From: an uncultured Collinsella sp.
Lineage (GTDB): Bacteria > Actinomycetota > Coriobacteriia > Coriobacteriales > Coriobacteriaceae
NCBI GenBank assembly: GCA_905204635.1
Contig: CAJLAN010000079.1
Span: forward strand, 1-7,265
Length of the DNA stretch: 7,265 bases
Reading direction: 5' to 3'
Under the pieces are notes generated by a model. That model did no database searches. It was not told the origin of the DNA and saw only the letters and a list, made by a program, of their open reading frames with translations. Numbering within the stretch: position 1 is the first letter of the stretch; each line of letters starts with the position of its first letter. Both the position numbers and the translations under genes were made by a program. Positions 1 to 5,078 of this stretch are shown one piece after another.

Positions 1-9
1 CCTTCGTGG

Positions 10-38
10 TGGTTTGGGGTGGGGCTCGCTGCTATCAT
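10..38 (+). promoter_or_regulatory. possible promoter for the ABC-F/HAD unit
   Basis: TATCAT at 33-38 differs from the -10 consensus at one position and lies 35 bases before the chosen start codon at 74, giving a short leader of about 30 bases. The -35 match is poor: TGGTTT at 10-15 with a 17-base spacer. The window starts here, so transcription could equally come from further upstream. This is a weak call. Confidence 0.25.
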
Positions 39-58
39 GGACAACGTTGAATTTCTAC

Positions 59-65
59 GAAGGAG
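59..65 (+). promoter_or_regulatory. ribosome binding site fixing the uup-like start at 74
   Basis: GAAGGAG at 59-65 lies eight bases before the ATG at 74. The frame is open upstream to a TTG at 14, but that codon has no such site and would add 20 residues unlike ABC-F N termini, so 74 is the start. Confidence 0.75.
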
Positions 66-73
66 CAGGGCAT

Positions 74-1933
74 ATGGCGATTCTTTTGGGATGCGATTCC
101 GTCAGCCTAGAGTTTCCCACCAAGCATATTTTCGATAGCGTGACGCTCGGCGTGGGCGAGGGCGACCGCATTGGTATTGTCGGCAAAAACGGCGACGGCA
201 AGTCGACGCTGCTGAGCGTGCTCGCCGGCACGCTGGAGCCCGACGACGGCCGCGTGACGCACCGTCGCGGCACCACGATTGGTCTGCTCGGCCAAAAGGA
301 CCAGCTTGTCGACACCGATACCGTGCATCATGCCGTTGTGGGCGACACGCCTGAGTACGAGTGGGCGTCGAGCCCCCGCACGCGCCAGATTCTCGCCGGT
401 CTTATTAGCGATGTGCCCTGGGAGGGCACGGTTGGCGAGCTTTCGGGCGGCCAGCGCCGTCGCGTGGACCTCGCGCGCCTGCTGATTGGTGACTACGACG
501 TGCTCATGCTCGACGAGCCCACCAACCACCTGGACATGCGCACCATCAACTGGCTCGCGCGTCACCTTAAGGCCCGCTGGCAGCGCGGTCAGGGCGCCAT
601 GCTCGTGGTCACGCACGACCGCTGGTTCTTGGACGAGGTCTGCACCAGCATGTGGGAGGTCCACGACGGCCAGGTCGATCCCTTCGAGGGCGGCTATTCG
701 GCCTACATCCTGCAGCGCGTAGAGCGCGACCGCATGGCCGCGGTTACCGAGGAGCGCCGTCGCAACATGGCGCGCAAGGAGCTCGCGTGGCTGAGCCGCG
801 GTGCCCAGGCTCGTTCCACCAAGCCCAAGTTTCGCGTGGATGCCGCTCGTGAGCTGATCGCCGACGTGCCGCCCGTGCGTGACGAGCTGGAGCTCAAGCG
901 CTTGGCCGTGAGCCGCTTGGGCAAGCAGGTTATCGATGTGGTCGACGTGGATGCCGGCTATGCCGATACCGACGGCGCGCCCAAGCAGGTGCTCACCGAT
1001 GTGACCTGGCTCATTGGTGCGGGCGACCGCTATGGCCTTTTGGGCGAGAACGGCGCCGGTAAGTCGACGCTGCTCGACGTGATCCAGGGCAAGATTGAAC
1101 CTACGCGCGGCCGCGTGAAGATTGGCCAGACAGTGCGCTTTGGCGTGCTGTCGCAGCAGCTCGAGGAGCTCAAGCCCTACATGGGCGACACGATCCGCGA
1201 GGTGCTCGGCAACTATAAGAAGTACTACGTCATCGACGGCAAGGAGACTTCGCCCGAGAAGCTCTGCGAGCGTCTGGGCTTTACGACGCAGCAGCTCTGG
1301 AGCCGCATCGGCGATCTTTCGGGCGGCCAGCGCCGTCGCCTGTCGCTGTTGCTGACGATTCTGGACGAGCCCAACGTGCTCATCCTGGACGAGCCGGGCA
1401 ACGACCTGGATACCGACATGCTCGCGATTGTCGAGGACCTGCTGGACGGCTGGCCCGGCACGCTGATCCTGGTGACGCACGACCGCTTTTTGATGGAGCG
1501 CGTGACCGACCAGCAGTGGGCGCTGCTCGACGGCCACCTGACGCATATGCCCGGTGGCGTGGACCAGTACCTGCGCCTGTGCAACGCTACCGCCGAGGGC
1601 GAGCCCGTGGGCGCGCCGAGCGCCAAGACCGGCACGTTCGACACCGGTGCCGCGGCAGCTGCGGCCGAAAAGCCCAAGTCGAGCGGTCAGCCCAACGGCC
1701 TGTCCAACGCCGAGCGCCAGAAGCTCCGCCGCGAGGTGAGTTCGCTCGAGCGCAAGATGGAGACGCAGCGCACCCGCGTTGAGGAGGCCGAGGCAGCAAT
1801 GGCCCAAGTCGATCCCACCAACTACACGGCGCTCGGCGAGCAGCAGGCAAAGATCGACGAGGCTCACGCTGCCATGGACGAGCTGGAGATGGCGTGGCTC
1901 GAGGCGAGCGAAAAGCTCGAGGGCGAGGAGTAG
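74..1933 (+). CDS. uup: Uup-like ABC-F family ATPase with C-terminal coiled coil
   Basis: Cytoplasmic twin-ATPase protein of 619 residues with no membrane segments, so an ABC-F protein and not a transporter subunit. Domain 1 has Walker A GKNGDGKST (37-45), signature LSGGQ (123-127), Walker B with DEPTNHLD (147-154) and the switch THD (180-182). A charged linker at about 212-280 matches the ABC-F interdomain helices. Domain 2 has Walker A GENGAGKST (324-332), LSGGQ (415-419), Walker B DEPGNDLD (439-446) and THD (468-470). A low-complexity Ala/Lys/Ser hinge (about 505-545) leads to a helical, Glu/Arg-rich tail (546-619) that resembles the Uup coiled coil, which binds nucleic acid in E. coli Uup. 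Length is close to the 635 residues of E. coli Uup. Family members act on ribosomes or on DNA intermediates; the exact role here is inferred. An antibiotic-resistance ABC-F is less likely because of the Uup-type tail. The second Walker B has Gly where Thr is usual. Confidence 0.85.
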   Translation: MAILLGCDSVSLEFPTKHIFDSVTLGVGEGDRIGIVGKNGDGKSTLLSVLAGTLEPDDGRVTHRRGTTIGLLGQKDQLVDTDTVHHAVVGDTPEYEWASSPRTRQILAGLISDVPWEGTVGELSGGQRRRVDLARLLIGDYDVLMLDEPTNHLDMRTINWLARHLKARWQRGQGAMLVVTHDRWFLDEVCTSMWEVHDGQVDPFEGGYSAYILQRVERDRMAAVTEERRRNMARKELAWLSRGAQARSTKPKFRVDAARELIADVPPVRDELELKRLAVSRLGKQVIDVVDVDAGYADTDGAPKQVLTDVTWLIGAGDRYGLLGENGAGKSTLLDVIQGKIEPTRGRVKIGQTVRFGVLSQQLEELKPYMGDTIREVLGNYKKYYVIDGKETSPEKLCERLGFTTQQLWSRIGDLSGGQRRRLSLLLTILDEPNVLILDEPGNDLDTDMLAIVEDLLDGWPGTLILVTHDRFLMERVTDQQWALLDGHLTHMPGGVDQYLRLCNATAEGEPVGAPSAKTGTFDTGAAAAAAEKPKSSGQPNGLSNAERQKLRREVSSLERKMETQRTRVEEAEAAMAQVDPTNYTALGEQQAKIDEAHAAMDELEMAWLEASEKLEGEE

Positions 1934-1939
1934 GCGAGA

Positions 1940-2710
1940 ATGATCAAAGCCGCGTTTTTCGATATCGACGGCACGCTGCTGAGCTTTAAGACCCACCGGA
2001 TTCCGGCGTCGGCGCAGCAGGTGCTCGACAGCTTTCACGAGCAGGGGATTGCGTGCGTGATCGCCACGGGCCGTCCGACCTACCAGATGCCGGACTGGCT
2101 GTTCGACCTGGGCTGGGATGCGTACATTACGCTTTCGGGCCAGCACTGCTTTGATGCTGAGGGCGTCTACCGTAGCTGCCCGATTGACCCGGACGACGTT
2201 GCGGTGATTGTGGACCAGGTGGCGCAGGGGCGCTACGACTCGCTGTGTATGCAGGGTGAGAACTCGTTTGTGAACCGCCTGTCCGAGCGCGTGGTGACGG
2301 CCGGCAGCAACGCGGGAATCGTCTACCACGAGGAGCCGTTTGAGCACGCCTTTGACGCGCCGGTCTACCAGTTTTGCGCCTTTGTGGACCCTGACGACGA
2401 GCATATCGTGACCGATGCCGTGTCGCATTCGCTCACCACGCGCTGGTGCGACCTGTTCTGTGACATTATTCCCGCTAACGGCGGCAAGGACCTGGGCGTG
2501 GCGGCGACGCTGGAGCGCCTGGGTATCGACGCGAGCGAGGCGATTGCCTTTGGCGACGGCGAGAACGACCTGTCGATGTTTGCCGCCGTGGGCACGAGCG
2601 TGGCCATGGGCAACGCGCAGGACACGGTGAAGGCTGCGGCGACCTATGTGACGACCGCCGTGGACGACGACGGCATCTACAACGCCGCGAAGTACTTTGG
2701 ACTGCTATAG
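1940..2710 (+). CDS. Cof-type HAD-IIB family phosphatase
   Basis: A 256-residue soluble hydrolase of the haloacid dehalogenase superfamily. Motif I is FDIDGT (7-12), giving the nucleophile Asp8 and the acid/base Asp10. Motif II is ATGR (42-45), the motif III lysine is probably Lys183 in NGGKDLG, and motif IV is GDGEND (205-210), which binds Mg2+. The insert between motifs II and III (about 80-180) fits the C2B cap of Cof/YbiV-like sugar-phosphate and cofactor phosphatases; the substrate cannot be read from sequence. The ATG lies six bases after the uup-like stop, with GAGGAG at the end of that gene serving as ribosome binding site, so the two genes are almost certainly co-transcribed and possibly translationally coupled. 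The gene is full length and ends just before an intrinsic terminator. Confidence 0.88.
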   Translation: MIKAAFFDIDGTLLSFKTHRIPASAQQVLDSFHEQGIACVIATGRPTYQMPDWLFDLGWDAYITLSGQHCFDAEGVYRSCPIDPDDVAVIVDQVAQGRYDSLCMQGENSFVNRLSERVVTAGSNAGIVYHEEPFEHAFDAPVYQFCAFVDPDDEHIVTDAVSHSLTTRWCDLFCDIIPANGGKDLGVAATLERLGIDASEAIAFGDGENDLSMFAAVGTSVAMGNAQDTVKAAATYVTTAVDDDGIYNAAKYFGLL

Positions 2711-2725
2711 CTGCGGCTCGGCACT

Positions 2726-2764
2726 TGGGGACACTCCTTGCGGGGTGTGTTCCCATTTTGTTTT
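2726..2764 (+). terminator. intrinsic terminator of the ABC-F/HAD unit
   Basis: TGGGGACAC at 2726-2734 pairs with GTGTTCCCA at 2747-2755 (nine pairs, one of them G-U). The loop spans 2735-2746. The stem is followed directly by TTTTGTTTT (2756-2764), as expected for Rho-independent termination, 16 bases after the HAD stop codon. Confidence 0.8.
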
Positions 2765-2793
2765 CGTCCCGCTCGTTTTGCGAAACACGGCTA

Positions 2794-2808
2794 ACTTTTA
2801 GGCAAAGT
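2794..2808 (+). promoter_or_regulatory. operator-like inverted repeat 1 (ACTTT-N5-AAAGT)
   Basis: ACTTTTAGGCAAAGT is an inverted repeat with five-base arms, about 85 bases before the regulator start. Read on the other strand it contains TTTGCCTAA, which resembles MntR-type metal-regulator boxes. With the second copy it suggests autoregulation by the adjacent DtxR/MntR-like protein. The function is inferred. Confidence 0.45.
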
Positions 2809-2823
2809 AGTAAGACATGGGCA

Positions 2824-2839
2824 ACTTTTGCGGTAAAGT
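2824..2839 (+). promoter_or_regulatory. operator-like inverted repeat 2 (ACTTT-N6-AAAGT)
   Basis: ACTTTTGCGGTAAAGT has the same arms as the repeat at 2794-2808. Its centre lies about 30 bases away, close to three helical turns, so two regulator dimers could sit on the same face of the DNA. No confident -35/-10 pair is visible nearby, although TAAAGT at 2834-2839 could be part of a promoter. Confidence 0.45.
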
Positions 2840-2892
2840 AAGCCGTGGAAAGTATCCAACGGCTAACTAGCAATCATCGCGAAAGGCGGCCC

Positions 2893-3282
2893 ATGGCCCT
2901 ACGTGAATCCGGAGAAGACTATCTCGAATCGATCTACGTTCTGTCGCAACGTCAGGGCATCGTGCGCTCGATTGATGTTGCAGAGTACCTTGGCGTAACT
3001 AAGGCAAGCGTTTCAAAAGCTATGGCGACGTTGGAGAACAACGGCTACGTCGAAATGGGCAAGCGAGATGTTCATCTGACGGAGCGTGGTCTGGAGGTCG
3101 CTCGTCAAATGTGGGAGCGTCACTGCTTTTTCGTGGGGCTGCTGGAGGATGCGGGTGTTTCGGCTGAGGTCGCGTCGCAAGAGGGCTGCCACATGGAGCA
3201 CTGCCTGAGCGAGGAGAGCTTTGAGAAGCTACGGGCGATGTTGGGTCGGGAAGATGCAGCGGGTCCAACAACAGAAGCCTAA
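2893..3282 (+). CDS. DtxR/MntR-family metal-dependent transcriptional regulator (short form)
   Basis: A 129-residue protein with an N-terminal winged helix-turn-helix (about 5-66; recognition region around SIDVAEYLGVTKASVSKAM) and a short metal-binding dimerisation domain (67-115). Aligned by eye to Bacillus MntR, the metal ligands Asp8, Glu11, His77, Glu102 and His103 are matched by Asp9, Glu12, His77, Glu102 and His103. The residue matching MntR Glu99 is Cys99, as in the iron-type sensor DtxR (Cys102). It lacks the SH3-like third domain of actinobacterial DtxR/IdeR and is slightly shorter than MntR (142). The frame extends to a GTG at 2845, but the ATG at 2893 is preferred: AAAGG at 2882-2886 precedes it by six bases, and MALRESGEDYLESIY is the expected N terminus. 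It probably represses metal uptake genes and itself; the metal, Fe or Mn, is uncertain. Confidence 0.85.
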   Translation: MALRESGEDYLESIYVLSQRQGIVRSIDVAEYLGVTKASVSKAMATLENNGYVEMGKRDVHLTERGLEVARQMWERHCFFVGLLEDAGVSAEVASQEGCHMEHCLSEESFEKLRAMLGREDAAGPTTEA

Positions 3283-3450
3283 CTGTCCCACAGTAGCGCG
3301 GAGTTCACGCAAAGCGCGAACCAGCGACTGGGACCAGCGGCCCTTTCGGCCAAGTCCATTTCAGCAAAGGAACCCTGCCAGCAAGCGATGCCCAAGAACC
3401 ACCAGCAACGTCACCGTAGGCCGGGGTCGGGCTTGGTTTTGAAAACATTC
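3283..3450. other. non-coding chromosomal flank between the regulator and the insertion sequence
   Basis: No convincing gene on either strand. Visible structure: a small palindrome ACTGTCCCACAGT at the regulator stop (3282-3294), a weak hairpin with GGCC arms at 3339-3342 and 3348-3351 extended by TGGGAC/GTCCA (3329-3334, 3354-3358) but without a T-tract, several CCAGC motifs, and the palindrome GTTTTGAAAAC (3436-3446). The last bases (ACATTCC, 3445-3451) form the left half of the insertion target. Confidence 0.5.
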
Positions 3451-3455
3451 CACAC

Positions 3456-3464
3456 TGATATTTT
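3456..3464 (+). promoter_or_regulatory. extended -10 element at the left end, half of a circle-junction promoter
   Basis: TGATATTTT contains TG, one base, then TATTTT. In the integrated form the best -35 is TTGAAA at 3439-3444 in the flank, with a short 14-base spacer, so a weak promoter. In a circularised element the right end brings TTGCCA (5014-5019) to exactly 16 bases upstream. Transcription would start near 3470 and produce the bridge RNA. Confidence 0.6.
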
Positions 3465-3474
3465 CTGTATTGAA

Positions 3475-3508
3475 GACGTCGATGATGCACCCGTATACCA
3501 TTGACGTC
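3475..3508 (+). other. 5' stem-loop of the bridge RNA
   Basis: GACGTCGATG (3475-3484) pairs with CATTGACGTC (3499-3508), ten pairs including one G-U, around a 14-base loop. It stands a few bases after the predicted transcription start, where IS110 bridge RNAs carry their first hairpin. Confidence 0.65.
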
Positions 3509-3521
3509 GACACCATCAGAT

Positions 3522-3600
3522 GCGGACCGCGCGGTGACCCCACATTCCGCTGGCGCCCACAGGGCTGCCCTCGTTTCCTGACATGTCCCGCGCGGGCCGC
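3522..3600 (+). other. target-binding loop of the bridge RNA
   Basis: The basal stem is 3522-3534 with 3588-3600: four pairs, one A-G mismatch, then CCGCGCGG with CCGCGCGG. The apical stem is 3552-3558 with 3562-3569 (seven pairs, one bulged base at 3566, loop ACA). The internal loop between them holds the left target guide ACATTCCG (3542-3549), identical to the rejoined target, and the right target guide TCCTGAC (3576-3582), reverse complement of GTCAGGA at 5029-5035. Confidence 0.72.
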
Positions 3601-3605
3601 GGCGA

Positions 3606-3709
3606 GCCGAGACCGCCGCATGACCTAATAGGAGCATGGAGCGATACCGCGGACCCGAACAACCGCATTCTATCGCGCCCCGTCAGTGTGCCGTCTGCCC
3701 GGTCCAGGC
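3606..3709 (+). other. donor-binding loop of the bridge RNA
   Basis: The left donor guide AATAGGAGCA (3627-3636) equals the circle junction read from the right end. The right donor guide TCAGTGTGC (3683-3691) is the reverse complement of GCACACTGA across the same junction. Between them, GCGATA (3641-3646) pairs with TATCGC (3671-3676), extended by GG/CC after a mismatch, and GCGG (3649-3652) pairs with CCGC (3663-3666). The basal stem is less certain: GACCG (3611-3615) with CGGTC (3700-3704) and GCC (3606-3608) with GGC (3707-3709), in competition with a local hairpin GCGGCG/CGCCGC at 3599-3619. Confidence 0.65.
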
Positions 3710-3723
3710 GAGCACGGAAAGAA

Positions 3724-3728
3724 CGGAG
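3724..3728 (+). promoter_or_regulatory. ribosome binding site fixing the transposase start at 3735
   Basis: CGGAG lies six bases before the ATG at 3735. The same frame is open back to an ATG at 3636, but there AGGAG sits one base from the ATG, too close to work, and that ATG overlaps the left donor guide of the bridge RNA. The 33 extra residues resemble no transposase N terminus. Confidence 0.65.
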
Positions 3729-3734
3729 CGAGAC

Positions 3735-5024
3735 ATGAGAACCGAATCGACACCCGGCGCCCGCGGGCCGGTCTTCTGCGGGGTCGACACCCACGCCGAC
3801 TCGCACTGGCTGTGCGTCCTGGACTGGAGGGGCCGCAAGGTCCTGTCCCGCCAGTTCCCCGCCGACGCGGCGGGCTACGAGGCGCTCGCCGGGGCGATCG
3901 CGGCGGCCGGGGAGCCGGCCTGCGTCGCGATGGAGGGGACGTCGTCCTACGGGGCGGGCCTCACCAGGCACCTCGCGTCGCTGGGGATGCCCGTGCGCGA
4001 GGCGCTCTCCCCGGCGAGGACGCAGAGGAGGCGCCCGGGGCAGGGGAAGTGCGACGAGGCGGACGCGGAGAGGGCCGCCCGCGCGGCGATGTCCGGCTCA
4101 GGGCTCGGGACCCCCAAGAGCCAGGACGGGTGGGTCGACGGGGTGCGCTGCATGCTCGCGGCGCGCTCCGGGGCGGTGAAGGCGCGGACCTCGGCGATCA
4201 ACACCGCGAGGTCGCTGCTCACCACCGCGCCGGAAGGGCTCAGGTCGAGGTTCCGCGGCATGGGAGGGCCGAGGCTGATGGAGGAGCTCCCCTCCGTGCG
4301 CGCCGAGGGCGCGCTGGGCGCCGCGCTCGGCGCGCTGGCGGACCTGTGGGCGGCGGCGCGCGACGCGGCGCTCGACATGGAGCTCGCGATCGAGGCGTCC
4401 CTGGAGGAGAACTGCCCCGCGCTGCTGGCGATGTACGGGTGCGGGCCCGTGAGCGCGGCCAAGCTCGCGGTCGCGGCCGGGGACAACCCGGGCAGGCTGC
4501 GCTCCGAGGCGTCGTTCGCGGCGATATGCGGCGCCTGCCCCATCCCCGCCTCGAGCGGCAAGACCGTGAGGCACAGGCTCAACAGGGGCGGCGACCGGCA
4601 GGCGAACAGCGCGCTGCACGAGATCGCGAGGCAGAGGGTCATGCGCGACCCCGAGACCGCCGAGTACGCCGAGAGGGCCAGGGGGCGGGGAAAGAGCGAC
4701 AGGGAGGTCATGAGGTGCCTCAAGCGCTACGTGGCCAGGGAGGCGTACCGGGCGCTGATGCGCCCGCACGAGATCAGGAGGCCCGAGGACGCCTCGGAGC
4801 TCGTGGCGGCCAGGCGCGCGGCGAAGGTCAGCCAGGTGAGGGCGGCGTCCATACTGGGCACCAGCGAGAAGTACATCTCGATGCTGGAGAGGGGCCAAAG
4901 GGAGCTCAAGCCCATAAGGAGGGCCTACGAGGCATGGGTCGAGGCCGGACTTCCGCTCGATTGGGACAGGCAGGCCTTCGAGGCCGAGCGCAAAATGGAT
5001 TCTAAAAAACACCTTGCCAAATAG
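3735..5024 (+). CDS. IS110-family transposase (bridge-RNA-guided recombinase) with C-terminal XRE-type HTH
   Basis: A 429-residue protein. The N-terminal RuvC-like DEDD domain shows Asp18 (GVDTH), Glu67 (AMEGTSSYG), Asp107 and Asp110 (KCDEADAE), matching IS621 Asp11, Glu60, Asp102 and Asp105 in spacing. A helical middle (about 130-225) leads to the Tnp domain from about 230 (MYGCGPVSAAKL), with the catalytic serine in IPASSGKT, probably Ser274 (or Ser273). The family recombines a circular donor with target DNA under bridge-RNA guidance, combining DEDD and serine chemistry. Residues 355-400 add a Cro/XRE-like helix-turn-helix (VSQVRAASILG, then SEKYISMLERGQR), which most IS110 proteins lack. 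The stop codon lies inside the right-end donor sequence (5020-5028). Arginine is mostly AGG, unlike CGC/CGT in neighbouring genes. All catalytic residues are present, so the element looks potentially active. Confidence 0.9.
   Translation: MRTESTPGARGPVFCGVDTHADSHWLCVLDWRGRKVLSRQFPADAAGYEALAGAIAAAGEPACVAMEGTSSYGAGLTRHLASLGMPVREALSPARTQRRRPGQGKCDEADAERAARAAMSGSGLGTPKSQDGWVDGVRCMLAARSGAVKARTSAINTARSLLTTAPEGLRSRFRGMGGPRLMEELPSVRAEGALGAALGALADLWAAARDAALDMELAIEASLEENCPALLAMYGCGPVSAAKLAVAAGDNPGRLRSEASFAAICGACPIPASSGKTVRHRLNRGGDRQANSALHEIARQRVMRDPETAEYAERARGRGKSDREVMRCLKRYVAREAYRALMRPHEIRRPEDASELVAARRAAKVSQVRAASILGTSEKYISMLERGQRELKPIRRAYEAWVEAGLPLDWDRQAFEAERKMDSKKHLAK
5014..5019 (+). promoter_or_regulatory. 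outward-facing -35 element at the right end (circle-junction promoter)
   Basis: TTGCCA, one mismatch from TTGACA, faces out of the element. On circularisation it lies 9 + 7 = 16 bases before TATTTT at 3459-3464. In the integrated form it could only promote into the flank, where no matching -10 is seen before the terminator. Confidence 0.55.
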
Positions 5025-5037
5025 GAGCGTCAGGACG

Positions 5038-5078
5038 AAGGAACCCCCGCCGCACGTAGTGCGCAGCGGGGGTTCCTT
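5038..5078. terminator. nifJ: bidirectional hairpin terminator between the insertion sequence and nifJ
   Basis: AAGGAACCCCCGC (5038-5050) pairs perfectly with GCGGGGGTTCCTT (5066-5078); inside it CGCAC (5051-5055) pairs with GTGCG (5059-5063) around a GTA loop, leaving a two-base bulge (5064-5065). No long T-tract follows on either strand, only TTCCTTC. It lies 53 bases past the nifJ stop on the minus strand and in the original layout would also end the plus-strand regulator transcript. By the guide matches it lies outside the insertion sequence. Confidence 0.78.

Larger units (their letters stand above)
3470..3712 (+). ncRNA. IS110 bridge RNA (predicted)
   Basis: Predicted RNA of about 240 bases. 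The 5' end is set from the -10 at 3459-3464; the 3' end near 3710 is set by the last pairing seen and is approximate. Order of parts: 5' stem-loop (3475-3508), target-binding loop (3522-3600) and donor-binding loop (about 3606-3709), the architecture known for bridge RNAs of IS621 and relatives, though longer than the 177 bases of IS621. In that family the RNA binds the recombinase and specifies target and donor DNA through paired guides. All four guides find a match: 3542-3549 to the left target, 3576-3582 to the right target, 3627-3636 to the right end and 3683-3691 to the left end. Structures were drawn by hand, not computed. Confidence 0.78.
3451..5028 (+). mobile_element. IS110-family (IS110 group) insertion sequence with bridge RNA leader
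   Basis: About 1.58 kb. The ends are inferred from bridge-RNA guide matches, not from inverted repeats, which this family generally lacks. The exchange point is a C shared by both junctions (3451 and 5028), so each end is uncertain by about one base. The left end begins ACACTGATATTTT and the right end finishes AATAGGAGC. Rejoining the flanks gives ACATTCCGTCAGGA as the empty target. The long non-coding leader lies upstream of the transposase, as in the IS110 group; the IS1111 group has it downstream. The interior is GC-rich and uses AGG for arginine far more than the neighbouring genes, consistent with horizontal arrival. It lies between a plus-strand regulator and convergent nifJ and breaks no visible gene. 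Confidence 0.82.

Noticed and set aside
107..2428. A very long open frame on the minus strand (773 codons) opposite the ABC-F and HAD genes.
   Set aside because: It runs across two convincing plus-strand genes with complete catalytic motifs, its translation is low-complexity His/Ala/Leu/Arg-rich with no recognisable domain, and such mirror frames are common in GC-rich DNA.
3329..3358. A hairpin after the regulator gene as its terminator.
   Set aside because: The stem is short and interrupted by a bulge and an internal loop, and no T-tract follows.
3411..3537. GTCACCG (3411-3417) and its reverse complement CGGTGAC (3531-3537 approximately) as a possible guide or target pair.
   Set aside because: Position and orientation do not fit the order of guides or the ends set by the four other matches; a seven-base chance match is likely.
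3305..3637. A minus-strand open frame of 110 codons across the flank and the left end of the element.
   Set aside because: It spans the predicted left boundary of the insertion sequence, has no visible domain, and overlaps the structured RNA region.
3636..3734. A 33-residue longer transposase starting at the ATG at 3636.
   Set aside because: The ribosome binding site is one base from the ATG, the extra residues do not look like an IS110 N terminus, and the stretch is explained as the donor-binding loop of the bridge RNA.
3366..5046. AAGGAACCC occurs on both sides of the insertion sequence (3366-3374 and 5038-5046), suggesting a target duplication.
   Set aside because: IS110 elements do not make long target duplications, the copies lie at unequal distances from the guide-defined ends, and the right copy is simply one arm of the terminator hairpin.
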